Positions 1 to 7,745 of a stretch of 64,000 nt of DNA are shown here, piece by piece; the first letter of the stretch is position 1; each line of letters opens with the position of its first letter. Source of the DNA: Ferruginibacter lapsinanis. GTDB lineage: Bacteria; Bacteroidota; Bacteroidia; Chitinophagales; Chitinophagaceae. Below the pieces are notes generated by a model. The model was not told the origin of the DNA. It saw nothing but the letters and a program-made list of their open reading frames with translations, and did no database searches. Position numbers and translations under genes: made by a program. The stretch is taken from NCBI RefSeq assembly GCF_020783315.1, contig NZ_CP086063.1, positions 3,088,501 through 3,152,500 of the forward strand, given 5' to 3'.

Positions 1-65
1 TCACTAACTTGTTGCAACTTTAATAATTTCGAATAAGAAAATTGCACTCATATAAATTTTAGACA

Positions 66-812
66 ATGATTCACCCCAAAGTATTTTACGCTCATGTTCC
101 CCATTTAGGGGGCGGAGGGGGTGGCTATGAAGCGATCATCCTTGCCGGTGGGTTGGGTACAAGGTTAAGATCTGTTGTTGCTGATCTGCCAAAATGCATG
201 GCTCCTGTTGCAGGCAAACCTTTTCTTCATTATGTAATTACCTATCTGCAAAAGCAAGGAGTAGAAAAATTCATTTTCTCGGTAGGCTATATGTATGAAG
301 CGATAGAACAATATCTTTCAAAAAAATCGCCTGCTATCCATTATCAATTATCAATTGAAACTGAGCCTTTAGGCACAGGTGGCGCCATAAAATTAGCCTG
401 CGGGAAAGCAACAGAGAAAAATGTATTGGTATTGAATGGAGATACGCTTTTTTCTGTCAACATCAATAAATTAATGGAGCAGCATCTCCATCATCATGCC
501 GAATGTACATTGAGTTTAAAACCAATGAAAGATTTTGACCGATATGGCGTGGTAGAGTTACATCACGATCTAAGCATTGCATCTTTTAAAGAAAAACAAT
601 TTTACCATAAAGGATTGATCAACGGTGGCGTATATGCATTGAACGTATCAAAATTTACGCATGAAGATCTTCCCGAAAAATTCTCTTTTGAAAAAGATTA
701 TTTAGAAAGATATTTTGCCGAACGTGAAATGTATGGCTCCATACACGATGAATATTTTATCGATATCGGCATTCCCGAAGATTTTGCAAGAGCGCAAACT
801 GAATTGAAATAA
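66..812 (+). CDS. hddC: sugar-1-phosphate nucleotidyltransferase, HddC-like
   Basis: This is a nucleotidyltransferase of the RmlA/GlmU fold. It carries the signature LAGGLGTRLR at residues 26-35 and the metal/nucleotide motif NGD at 124-126, and it ends with the usual FIDIGIPEDFARAQ tail. Such enzymes join a sugar 1-phosphate to an NTP in the cytoplasm. The next gene encodes a GmhB-like phosphatase, so the likely substrate is D-glycero-D-manno-heptose 1-phosphate (GDP-heptose route); a mannose-1-phosphate guanylyltransferase is the main alternative. The family normally starts one or two residues before EAIILAGG. Here the only in-frame ATG seen is at 66, which adds about 20 residues including six consecutive glycines encoded by a G-rich run at 106-124. 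The ATG at 127 is out of frame. The true start is therefore uncertain, and a non-ATG start nearer to 129 is possible. Confidence 0.85.
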   Translation: MIHPKVFYAHVPHLGGGGGGYEAIILAGGLGTRLRSVVADLPKCMAPVAGKPFLHYVITYLQKQGVEKFIFSVGYMYEAIEQYLSKKSPAIHYQLSIETEPLGTGGAIKLACGKATEKNVLVLNGDTLFSVNINKLMEQHLHHHAECTLSLKPMKDFDRYGVVELHHDLSIASFKEKQFYHKGLINGGVYALNVSKFTHEDLPEKFSFEKDYLERYFAEREMYGSIHDEYFIDIGIPEDFARAQTELK

Positions 813-941
813 TTTTGTGATGTACGATTTAAGATTTGGGATTTACGATTTTCCTCAATTTAATTATTCTATCAATTAATTGAACAAACTAACAAGCAGT
901 GTGAAATCGTAAATCGTACATCTAAAATCGTAAATTGCATT
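812..941. repeat. inverted intergenic repeat with ATCGTAAAT-type units
   Basis: Between the two heptose genes, GATGTACGATTT at 819-830 is exactly complementary to AAATCGTACATC at 911-922. GATTTACGATTT at 840-851 is complementary to AAATCGTAAATC at 904-915, and a further copy of that unit lies near 924-935. The units can pair in more than one register. This looks like an interspersed intergenic repeat rather than a terminator, because no T-run follows the stem. Confidence 0.6.
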
Positions 942-1490
942 ATGTTAGACCTCACAAAAATAGACAACACCTGGACCCTTTTCCTCGACAGAGACGGTGT
1001 GATCAATCACGAAAAACATTTGGACTATATCCACTCATGGGATGAATTTGTTTTTTATGATGGCGTAAAAGAAGCCATCAGCATCTTTAATAAAAAATTC
1101 AAATACATATTCATTGTAACCAATCAAAAAGGTGTGGGCAAAGGATTGACCAAACCCGAAGACCTGGCTACCATTCACCTTAACATGACAGACGAGATTG
1201 TAAAGGCCGGCGGAAGAATTGATAAGATATACCATTGCATCGATCTGGAAGAAAGCAGCCCAAATCGCAAACCAAATCCGGGCATGGGCCTGCAGGCAAA
1301 AAAGGATTTTCCCGATGTTGACCTGGGTAAAGCCCTCATGGTAGGCAATACCATCAGTGATATGGAATTTGGCAGAAACCTTGGCATAAAAACAGTGTTT
1401 CTTCCCACCACCCGGCCCGAGGTAAACCTAAGCGATTTCAGAATAGATGCTACGTACAAATCATTGATACAATTCGCAAAAGCATTATAG
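942..1490 (+). CDS. gmhB: D-glycero-D-manno-heptose-1,7-bisphosphate 7-phosphatase-like HAD hydrolase
   Basis: This is a HAD-superfamily phosphatase of the HisB/GmhB type, 182 residues. The nucleophile motif is FLDRDGVIN (D16 and D18). T60-N61 gives motif II, K110 lies in NRKPNP (motif III), and GNTISDMEFG (D140) is motif IV. The expected role is cytoplasmic removal of the 7-phosphate from heptose 1,7-bisphosphate before nucleotidyl transfer, which fits the hddC-like gene just upstream. Classical GmhB has a zinc loop with three cysteines and a histidine. Here the corresponding segment (YHCIDLEESSPNRK) keeps only one cysteine and the preceding histidine, so the zinc site seems lost. The start at 942 follows an A-rich leader. 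The substrate is inferred from family and neighbour. Confidence 0.85.
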   Translation: MLDLTKIDNTWTLFLDRDGVINHEKHLDYIHSWDEFVFYDGVKEAISIFNKKFKYIFIVTNQKGVGKGLTKPEDLATIHLNMTDEIVKAGGRIDKIYHCIDLEESSPNRKPNPGMGLQAKKDFPDVDLGKALMVGNTISDMEFGRNLGIKTVFLPTTRPEVNLSDFRIDATYKSLIQFAKAL

Positions 1491-1649
1491 AATTGCTGAT
1501 GACGCTGATCGATACATATGTAAACAGATTTATCCACCCCATCAGTTATAATCAGTTCAATCCGCGGCTCTATTCCCATCTTTCGTTAAATTTTATTTAA
1601 ACAAGTCCATTTTTCACTGCCTTTCCTCCTTAAAGCATAAATTTATCGC

Positions 1650-2570
1650 ATGAAGAAACCTGTATTTGCATTTACTTTTTTACTAATATCCTTTTCCGGC
1701 TTTGCCCAGCAGCATTCAGATGTTGTTTCGCTGAAGAAAAAAGAAGACTCCTTAAAAGTGTACAGCACCAAATTAATACAGGCCATCAATGCAAAAGACC
1801 GATTCAATGCCGACAGCGTTTTCACCAAAATGCTGGTAAGAGCATTAAAAATAAATGGCTCCTTCTACTACCCTTTCGATTCGCTGGAAACCATTTCTAA
1901 ATTATACGCACCCGATAGCAGCTTCAGGATTTTCACCTGGCAAATGGTCATCAGTGATAATGTTATCCGTCAGCATGGTGCCATACAAATGAAAACATAC
2001 GACGGCTCGTTAAAATTATTTCCGCTCATAGATAAATCCGATATCACGGTAAACCCCGCCGATACTGTGTCCGACAATAAAGGATGGATAGGCGCCGTGT
2101 ATTACAAGATCATTCAGAAACGCAGCAGCAATCAAAACTACTACACCTTATTAGGCTACGATGAGAACAATATTAGAAGCACTAAAAAAGTAATTGAAGT
2201 GGTTACGTTCACCAGCGACGAACCCATTTTTGGCGGACGCTATTTTAGCTTTGAAGAAGACACTGTTTTTAAATCATCTAAGAGCCGCTACATTATGGAA
2301 TTCAAAAAATCTGCAGGAGCAAGATTAGCCTATGATGAAGACCTTGATATGATCATTGTAGAACACCTGGAATCTGAAAGCAATCAACCCGAAAAAAAAT
2401 GGACACTCATCCCCGATGGAGATTATGAAGGATTTAAATGGAAGAACGGCAAATGGGTACACATCGAAAAAGTATTCAACTACAAAACTCCCGAAGGACA
2501 GGAACCTGTACCAGAACCACTCCGAGACGCCGGCGGAAAGATAGATGATACGAAGCTGAAAGAAAATTAG
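1650..2570 (+). CDS. secreted protein of unknown function
   Basis: A 306-residue protein starting with a clear signal peptide (MKKPVFAFTFLLISFSGFAQQ, cleavage likely after FAQ), so it is exported to the periplasm or beyond. No lipobox and no T9SS C-terminal domain are visible. The mature part is mixed alpha/beta, rich in Asp, Lys and Tyr, with no transmembrane segment. I do not recognise a named domain, though the style is that of widely conserved Bacteroidota periplasmic orphans. It stands alone: 159 bases separate it from gmhB, and an inverted-repeat-flanked gene on the other strand follows. The ATG at 1650 is directly in front of the signal peptide, so the start is secure. Confidence 0.85.
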   Translation: MKKPVFAFTFLLISFSGFAQQHSDVVSLKKKEDSLKVYSTKLIQAINAKDRFNADSVFTKMLVRALKINGSFYYPFDSLETISKLYAPDSSFRIFTWQMVISDNVIRQHGAIQMKTYDGSLKLFPLIDKSDITVNPADTVSDNKGWIGAVYYKIIQKRSSNQNYYTLLGYDENNIRSTKKVIEVVTFTSDEPIFGGRYFSFEEDTVFKSSKSRYIMEFKKSAGARLAYDEDLDMIIVEHLESESNQPEKKWTLIPDGDYEGFKWKNGKWVHIEKVFNYKTPEGQEPVPEPLRDAGGKIDDTKLKEN

Positions 2571-2610
2571 TTGATGTGCTGATATGTTGATGTGCTAATG
2601 TGCTGATTTG
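2571..2610. repeat. left array of 8-bp units (YTGATGTG) flanking the S23-type gene
   Basis: Five 8-bp units in a row: TTGATGTG, CTGATATG, TTGATGTG, CTAATGTG and CTGATTTG. They are the reverse complement of the CACATCAG units found at 3005-3084 on the other side of the four-helix-bundle gene. The last codons and the stop of that gene (2595-2609) are written in this array. Units here are diverged, whereas the right array is almost perfect. Confidence 0.85.
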
Positions 2611-2951
2611 GAAGAAGCTATTATCTTGGAGAGTACTTTCTTAATAGAAATGCATTTATTTGATAATTCTTCGCAATCAGGGTAACCTTCTGATGATCTA
2701 CAAAGCAATAACCAATATTCAGTTTCTTCAGCTTCCTTAGCCGCTATCTTTATTTTATGGATAAAATCATTCCTGCTCTCAGCACTCTGTGCTTCCTTTA
2801 CATTAGCACCAATACTTGTTCCCGATCTTAATAATTGTTTGGAAATAACATACTTGCGGTTGGCATCAAGTAATTCTGCATATTTAATAATTGACAATGC
2901 AAACTCTAAAGAAAGATCGACTATTAAATTCGGACCATTGTTTAATGACAT
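2595..2951 (-). CDS. four-helix-bundle protein of the S23 / rRNA intervening-sequence family
   Basis: A 118-residue protein of the S23 ribosomal / four-helix-bundle family (also related to diversity-generating retroelement Avd proteins). Family signs are the conserved stretch KQLLRSGTSIGANVKEAQSA followed by FIHKIKIAAKEAEETEYWL. An upstream in-frame ATG at 2981 would add ten residues, but family members begin close to the chosen ATG at 2951. In 23S rRNA intervening sequences this ORF sits in the loop of a long stem. Here the gene is enclosed by inverted 8-bp arrays (2571-2610 and 3005-3084) and lies directly downstream of lepA on the same strand. The C-terminus (SKSAH) is encoded inside the left array. 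Function is unknown; nucleic-acid binding is a plausible inference. Confidence 0.85.
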   Translation of the reverse strand: MSLNNGPNLIVDLSLEFALSIIKYAELLDANRKYVISKQLLRSGTSIGANVKEAQSAESRNDFIHKIKIAAKEAEETEYWLLLCRSSEGYPDCEELSNKCISIKKVLSKIIASSKSAH

Positions 2952-2997
2952 AACTTTTCTCCAATAGTCATCAAAAAACAAAAAAAGGTTGCATCTT

Positions 2998-3084
2998 GCA
3001 TCAGCACATCAGCACATCAGCACATCAGCACATCAGCACATCAGCACATCAGCACATCAGCACATCAGCACATCAGCACATCAA
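2998..3084. repeat. right array: nine perfect CACATCAG units
   Basis: A partial unit (GCATCAG, 2998-3004) is followed by nine identical 8-bp units CACATCAG from 3005 to 3076 and one variant (CACATCAA, 3077-3084). The array ends four bases before the lepA stop codon. Perfect identity suggests recent expansion or active homogenisation. In RNA copied from the minus strand it can pair with the left array at 2571-2610, placing the S23-type gene in the loop. Confidence 0.95.
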
Positions 3085-3088
3085 AAAA

Positions 3089-4879
3089 TTAATCATTGAG
3101 TTTCAACACAGCAAGGAACGCCTCCTGCGGCACTTCCACATTACCTATCTGCTTCATACGTTTCTTCCCTTCTTTCTGTTTCTCTAATAGTTTACGCTTA
3201 CGACTGATATCACCACCATAACATTTAGCAGTAACATCCTTACGCATAGCGCTGATATTTTCACGAGCCACCACTTTAGCGCCGATAGCAGCTTGTATCG
3301 CAATCTGGAATTGCTGACGAGGTAATAATTCTTTTAATTTCTCACATAATTTTTTACCAAAATCATGTGCACGACTTCTGTGGATCAATGCACTCAATGC
3401 ATCCAGTTTATCACCGTTCAATAAAATATCCATCTTCACAATATCACTCGGTCTGTATTCAATCGGATGATAATCGAAAGAAGCATACCCACGGGTAATA
3501 CTTTTCAAACGATCGTAAAAATCAAAAACGATCTCCGTCAATGGCATATCAAAATTCAATTCCACCCTTGTAGGTGTTAAGTAATTCTGACTCACCATTA
3601 CACCACGCTTGTTGATACACAAGGTCATGATATTACCAATGTATTCCGGCATCGTAATGATTTGAGCACGGATAAAAGGTTCTTCTATCACATCAATGCG
3701 GCTGGGGTCAGGCATTTCCGTAGGATTGTTCACAATGATCAACTCCCCCTTGGTAGTAGTCGCTTTAAAGCTCACGTTCGGAACGGTGGTGATCACCGTT
3801 TGGTTAAACTCTCTCTCCAAACGCTCCTGTATAATTTCCATGTGCAGCATTCCTAAGAATCCGCAACGGAAACCAAACCCTAAAGCCTGTGAAGTTTCCA
3901 ATTCAAACGTAAGTGATGCATCATTCAATTGCAGTTTATCCATGCAATCTCTCAACTCTTCAAACGCATCCGTTTCCACCGGGAAGATCCCCGCAAAAAC
4001 CATCGGCTTCACATCTTCAAAACCCTTTATACTTTCTAAGCAAGGATTCACTGTGGTAGTGATCGTATCACCCACTTTTACCTCCTTGGCATTTTTAATA
4101 CCCGTAATAATATAGCCCACATCCCCGGCCCTCACTTCATCCTTGGCTTCCATGCCCAGTTTTAAGATACCCACTTCATCCGCACCATATTCCAATCCTG
4201 TATTACTGAACTTAATTTTTGCATTCTTCTTCAGCACCCCGTTAAACACACGGTAGTAAACAATGATACCTCTGAAGCTGTTGAACACACTATCAAAGAT
4301 CAACGCCTGCAAAGGTGCATCCACATCCCCGGTTGGGGCCGGAATACGCTCAATGATCGCCGTCAATATCTCTTCAATACCAATACCGCTTTTACCGCTG
4401 GCCAATAGTATCTCTTCTGGTTTACAACCGATCAGTTCCACAATTTGATCCGTCACTTCAGGGATCATCGCCCCTTCCATATCTATCTTATTGATCACCG
4501 GAATGATCTCTAAATTATTTTCAATTGCCAGGTACAAGTTGCTGATTGTCTGTGCCTGTATACCCTGAGAAGCATCTACCAACAACAGCGCCCCCTCACA
4601 AGCCGCCAGCGCCCTGCTCACCTCATAACTAAAATCCACATGGCCCGGAGTATCAATCAGGTTCAGCACATACTCCACCCCTTTCCATTTATAGTTTACC
4701 TGTATGGCATGGCTCTTAATAGTGATCCCCTTTTCCCTCTCCAGGTCCATATCATCCAGTACCTGCGCCTGCATATCCCTTTCGCCGATAGTATGGGTAA
4801 ACTCCAATAACCTATCCGCCAGGGTGCTCTTTCCGTGGTCAATATGTGCAATGATGCAAAAATTTCTGATATTCTTCAT
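3089..4879 (-). CDS. lepA: elongation factor 4 (LepA)
   Basis: A full-length 596-residue translational GTPase that back-translocates or remodels ribosomes at the membrane and cytoplasm interface. The G1 motif AHIDHGKST is at 11-19, DTPGH (G3) at 76-80 and NKID (G4) at 130-133. After EF-G-like domains II, III and V, the family-specific C-terminal domain is present with [17 protein letters not shown] near the end. Length and domain order match the family. The start codon gives the canonical [18 protein letters not shown]-terminus. A -7-like element, TACCTTCG on the minus strand at 4907-4914 (one mismatch from TAnnTTTG), precedes it by about 30 bases. The gene downstream is the S23-type ORF, separated by the CACATCAG array. 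Confidence 0.98.
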   Translation of the reverse strand: MKNIRNFCIIAHIDHGKSTLADRLLEFTHTIGERDMQAQVLDDMDLEREKGITIKSHAIQVNYKWKGVEYVLNLIDTPGHVDFSYEVSRALAACEGALLLVDASQGIQAQTISNLYLAIENNLEIIPVINKIDMEGAMIPEVTDQIVELIGCKPEEILLASGKSGIGIEEILTAIIERIPAPTGDVDAPLQALIFDSVFNSFRGIIVYYRVFNGVLKKNAKIKFSNTGLEYGADEVGILKLGMEAKDEVRAGDVGYIITGIKNAKEVKVGDTITTTVNPCLESIKGFEDVKPMVFAGIFPVETDAFEELRDCMDKLQLNDASLTFELETSQALGFGFRCGFLGMLHMEIIQERLEREFNQTVITTVPNVSFKATTTKGELIIVNNPTEMPDPSRIDVIEEPFIRAQIITMPEYIGNIMTLCINKRGVMVSQNYLTPTRVELNFDMPLTEIVFDFYDRLKSITRGYASFDYHPIEYRPSDIVKMDILLNGDKLDALSALIHRSRAHDFGKKLCEKLKELLPRQQFQIAIQAAIGAKVVARENISAMRKDVTAKCYGGDISRKRKLLEKQKEGKKRMKQIGNVEVPQEAFLAVLKLND

Positions 4880-4906
4880 GTACGATCTCGTCTTTTTAAG
4901 ATGTGC

Positions 4907-4914
4907 GAAGGTAG
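4907..4914 (-). promoter_or_regulatory. candidate -7 box of lepA
   Basis: TACCTTCG on the minus strand, one base off the Bacteroidota -7 consensus TAnnTTTG, 27 bases before the lepA start codon. No clear -33 TTTG was found at the right distance. Confidence 0.4.
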
Positions 4915-5081
4915 GGCATTTTAGCCGATTTTTTGCTACGCAAAATAAGGTTTATGTAACGGGCTTTAGTACTACTATTTAACATCGTTGTGTCACTCAC
5001 TTGTACTTTTTCAGCTTCATTGGGCTTTTATCGAAGTGTATAATTAGCCTATAAATACAAAACGAAGCCCACCCTTGCCGT

Positions 5082-5180
5082 TGTTGCGTCGCCTGACCAA
5101 CAACTATAATACGTCAACAAGTTTAAAGCAAGTTACTCTTCAATGGCTAAGACTTCGGCTGTTGGTCAGGCAACGCAACA
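5082..5180. repeat. inverted repeat around GCCTGACCAAC
   Basis: The left arm 5082-5103 (TGTTGCGTCGCCTGACCAAC and two more bases) pairs with the right arm 5159-5180; about 20 of 22 positions are complementary. The arms are separated by 55 bases. There is no ORF linked to the arms, so this is a non-autonomous repeat or an RNA stem rather than an insertion sequence. Confidence 0.7.
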
Positions 5181-5345
5181 GCCGCGTTATGATTAGGTGG
5201 GGATATTATTGTTAGAAAAGTGGATACCAACAACGGCAAAAAAAGCTTTTTTCCACCGAAGATGTTGCTTGCTAACAATCCGTGAGACGCCGCCTGGTCT
5301 TACAAAAGGTTACACACTCAACCCACTTAAATAATAAACTTTCTT

Positions 5346-5374
5346 CAACTTAGTGCTTTTAAATCACTAAGTTG
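5346..5374. other. stem-loop upstream of the 5461 gene
   Basis: CAACTTAGTG at 5346-5355 and CACTAAGTTG at 5365-5374 form a perfect 10-bp stem with a 9-base loop. There is no T-run behind it, so a leader structure or operator is as likely as a terminator. Confidence 0.45.
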
Positions 5375-5460
5375 TGTTTCAATCATCAATTGAACCAATC
5401 ACCCCTATGGCTTAGTGGTTACAGGGTAAACAGTATAATTTCATTCACCTCAAATTAAAT

Positions 5461-6000
5461 ATGATGCACAGCAAAATAAACCAACTCCGTGTTGTTCTTT
5501 TATTAACTTCTTTTTGCTTTATTAACACTATTGCTTTTTGCCAGGTAAATTTTGAAGACAAGTTTTTAAAAACTCAAGAGGATATCGCTTTCACTACAAA
5601 CTACACAACTGTTGTTAGCTATATGAAAGATAAAAATTATACGCTTAAGTCAAAAGAGGAAGAAGAGGGTAAAGTGTTTTTTATTTTTGAAGGAAGCTTT
5701 AAACAATTGGTTATAGTGGCGTATTCAAAAAATAAAGAACTTTTTCTTGTAAAAAGTAACCTATTGGCTTTAAACCTGGTGTTTGCCCAAATGGAAATGA
5801 AGAATAAGGAATTCAAAATACTATCCTCTGTCAATGAAGAGTTTGAAGGAAATAAATGGGTTGATATCATTTGGGCAAAAAAAGGCTACAAATATCAGTT
5901 TCAAATTGAAGACAATGGTGAAAAAATTTCATGGGTGTATTTATTATCTGCTGATGCCCAGATTGAGTATAATCAAGACAGTAAATCTGTAGCTCCCTAA
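5461..6000 (+). CDS. small secreted protein of unknown function
   Basis: A 179-residue protein with an N-terminal signal peptide (hydrophobic core VVLLLTSFCFINTIAF, cleavage likely at AFCQ). The mature part is about 150 residues, Lys/Glu-rich, with alternating strand-like segments (FEGSFKQLVIVAYSKNKELF, YKYQFQIEDNGEKISWVYLL). I recognise no named family. Alternative starts are the adjacent ATG codons at 5461 and 5464; both give the same signal peptide. It stands alone between the repeat-rich gap upstream and the 21-bp tandem repeat that begins about 58 bases after its stop. Confidence 0.8.
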   Translation: MMHSKINQLRVVLLLTSFCFINTIAFCQVNFEDKFLKTQEDIAFTTNYTTVVSYMKDKNYTLKSKEEEEGKVFFIFEGSFKQLVIVAYSKNKELFLVKSNLLALNLVFAQMEMKNKEFKILSSVNEEFEGNKWVDIIWAKKGYKYQFQIEDNGEKISWVYLLSADAQIEYNQDSKSVAP

Positions 6001-6058
6001 TAGGCGCATTCATTGCACAGATACGCTGACGCCTGTATATCTTCAGCAGTGAGGAGCA

Positions 6059-6457
6059 GAAATCGATACTGTCACAGCAGAAATCGATTTTGTCACAGTA
6101 GAAATCGATTTTGTCGGAGCAGAAATCGATACTGTCGGAGTAGAAATCAACTTTGTCAGAGCAGAAATCGATACTGTCGGAGTAGAAATCAACTTTGTCA
6201 GAGTAGAAATCGATGCTGTCGGAGTAGAAATCAACTTTGTCAGAGCAGAAATTGATTTTGTCAGGACGGAAATCGTCATCTCCAATCAAGAAATCGACAA
6301 CTCCAGGAAAGAAATCGACAACTCCAGGAAAGAAATCAATAATGTCAGAGCAGAAATCGACTTTGTCGGAGTAGAAATCGATGCTGTCAGAGCAGAAATC
6401 AACATCTCCAAATAAGAAATCAACAACGTCACAGTAGAGATCAATTCTCTCTGCCTC
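6059..6457. repeat. 21-bp tandem repeat, 19 in-register units
   Basis: Units begin with GAAATC (or a close variant) at 6059, 6080, 6101, 6122, 6143, 6164, 6185, 6206, 6227, 6248, 6269, 6290, 6311, 6332, 6353, 6374, 6395, 6416 and 6437, so the period is exactly 21 with no insertion or deletion. The typical unit is GAAATCGATACTGTCGGAGT plus A. Because 21 is a multiple of three, several frames stay open and produce spurious ORFs on both strands. The plus frame reads (A/V)EI(D/N)xVx, a heptad pattern with hydrophobic residues at a and d. It lacks an ATG, follows a TGA at 6050 and ends at a TAA in unit 18. No translated product is claimed. Confidence 0.95.
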
Positions 6458-6498
6458 TGTTGGTGTTCTCCTTACCCTGCACCCCCTCGTGTTCTGTA

Positions 6499-6514
6499 GA
6501 GTTGCGTATATTTG
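6499..6514 (+). promoter_or_regulatory. candidate promoter of the uxuA-GH28 operon
   Basis: TATATTTG at 6507-6514 fits the Bacteroidota -7 box TAnnTTTG and lies 43 bases before the uxuA start. The 16-mer GAGTTGCGTATATTTG occurs again, identical, at 16919-16934 in front of a lipoprotein gene. Confidence 0.5.
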
Positions 6515-6557
6515 ATAAGCAACCAGTACACACCAAAGCCGGTAACAAATCACTTAC

Positions 6558-7742
6558 ATGAACATCGATTTTAAAATGCAGCAAAGTATGCGTTGGTTTG
6601 GTCCCAACGATCCTGTAAGCCTTGCAGATATACGGCAAGCAGGCTGCACAGGCGTGGTAACAGCCTTGCATGATATCCCCAATGGCGAAATATGGACAAC
6701 AGAAGCAATCAATAAAAGAAAAGCAGAAATAGCATCCGCAGGGCTGATATGGAATGTGGTAGAAAGCTTACCCGTGCATGAAGACATTAAAACACATTCT
6801 GGTAATTTTCTTTTATACATCGATAACTACAAACGATCTATTCAAAACCTGTCAGCCTGCGGCATCCATATTATCACTTACAATTTCATGCCTGTATTGG
6901 ATTGGACAAGAACAGATCTTGCCTATACCCTACCCAATGGCGCTAAAGCATTGCGTTTCCAAAAAGCAGCCTTAATTGCTTTTGATATTTTTATCTTACA
7001 AAGAAAAAATGCCGACAAAGATTATTCTGTCACTGAATTACAACAAGCAAAAGAATTATTTGATACACTAACGCCGGAAGAAAAGAAATTACTTCAAAAA
7101 AATATCATCGCCGGCTTACCCGGAAGCGAAGAAAGTTTTGATCTGAAAGATTTCACAAAGGCAATTGAAAGATATGATCATATAAGCAGCGATACACTTC
7201 GTCAACATCTTATTTATTTCTTAGAGCATATCATCCCCGTTGCAGAAAAAGCAGGTGTGCAAATGGCTATTCATCCCGACGATCCGCCCTTTTCTATTTT
7301 AGGTTTACCACGGATCGTATGTGCTGCCAACGACATTCGGTTGTTGACCAAAGCACTTCCCTCCTTACACAATGGCCTCTGCTTTTGTACCGGCTCCTTT
7401 GGTGTAATGGAAGAAAACAATTTACCTCAAATGATCGAAGAGTTTTCTGAACGCATTCATTTTATTCATCTGCGTAGCACCAGGCGAAATGACCGGGGCG
7501 ATTTTTTTGAGGATGATCATTTAGCAGGCGATGTAGATATGTTTGCTGTGATCAGCAAATTAACAGAGGCTATGCAAAAAAGAAAATGCAGTATTCCTAT
7601 GCGTCCCGATCATGGACATCAAATGCTGGATGACCTTAAAAAGCATACTAATCCGGGCTATTCAGCCATCGGCAGATTAAAAGGACTGGCAGAATTACGT
7701 GGCCTGGAAATGGGTATCATTGAATCTAAAAAACGTTTGTAA
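6558..7742 (+). CDS. uxuA: mannonate dehydratase
   Basis: A 394-residue UxuA of the xylose-isomerase-like TIM barrel superfamily. It dehydrates D-mannonate to 2-keto-3-deoxy-D-gluconate in the cytoplasmic hexuronate pathway. Family segments include [12 protein letters not shown] near the start, [13 protein letters not shown] around residue 114-126, MAIHPDDPP in the metal site, the HLRSTRR loop and [13 protein letters not shown] near the C-terminus. An ATG at 6576 ([12 protein letters not shown]) is an alternative start. The GH28 gene follows after three bases, so the two form an operon for pectin or polygalacturonate use. No other hexuronate gene (uxuB, uxaC, kdgK) is in the window. Confidence 0.95.
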   Translation: MNIDFKMQQSMRWFGPNDPVSLADIRQAGCTGVVTALHDIPNGEIWTTEAINKRKAEIASAGLIWNVVESLPVHEDIKTHSGNFLLYIDNYKRSIQNLSACGIHIITYNFMPVLDWTRTDLAYTLPNGAKALRFQKAALIAFDIFILQRKNADKDYSVTELQQAKELFDTLTPEEKKLLQKNIIAGLPGSEESFDLKDFTKAIERYDHISSDTLRQHLIYFLEHIIPVAEKAGVQMAIHPDDPPFSILGLPRIVCAANDIRLLTKALPSLHNGLCFCTGSFGVMEENNLPQMIEEFSERIHFIHLRSTRRNDRGDFFEDDHLAGDVDMFAVISKLTEAMQKRKCSIPMRPDHGHQMLDDLKKHTNPGYSAIGRLKGLAELRGLEMGIIESKKRL

Positions 7743-7745
7743 AAT

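Larger units (their letters stand above)
4915..5460. other. gene-free, repeat-rich gap of about 550 bp
   Basis: No convincing gene is present between the divergent lepA and the orphan gene at 5461. The gap holds an inverted repeat of about 22 bp with two mismatches (5082-5103 with 5159-5180; core GCCTGACCAAC). A second partner for its left flank is CAACAACGGCAA at 5228-5239. A perfect 10-bp stem CAACTTAGTG/CACTAAGTTG lies at 5346-5374. The pattern suggests an old interspersed repeat or a structured RNA. No promoter box could be assigned. Confidence 0.5.

Noticed and set aside
1175-1579. 134-residue minus-strand ORF opposite the gmhB-like gene
   Set aside because: Shadow of a gene with clear HAD motifs; no family resemblance of its own.
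3005-3084. CRISPR array
   Set aside because: Units of 8 bp are contiguous with no spacers and no cas genes are present.
2996-3187. 63-residue plus-strand ORF across the CACATCAG array
   Set aside because: It consists of repeat-derived HQHISTSA units and then the reverse of the lepA 3' end.
6013-6285. Two 80-residue ORFs (one on each strand) within the 21-bp repeat
   Set aside because: Open frames are an automatic result of a repeat unit divisible by three; no start signals or non-repeat sequence support them.
6059-6457. CRISPR or integron attachment array
   Set aside because: The 21-bp units are contiguous without unique spacers, and there is no integrase or cas gene.
5867-6553. 228-residue ORF on the minus strand through the 21-bp repeat
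   Set aside because: Its body is only the repeat read in another frame (DFxSDxV units), it overlaps the end of a credible secreted-protein gene by more than 130 bases, and the N-terminus lies over the uxuA promoter.
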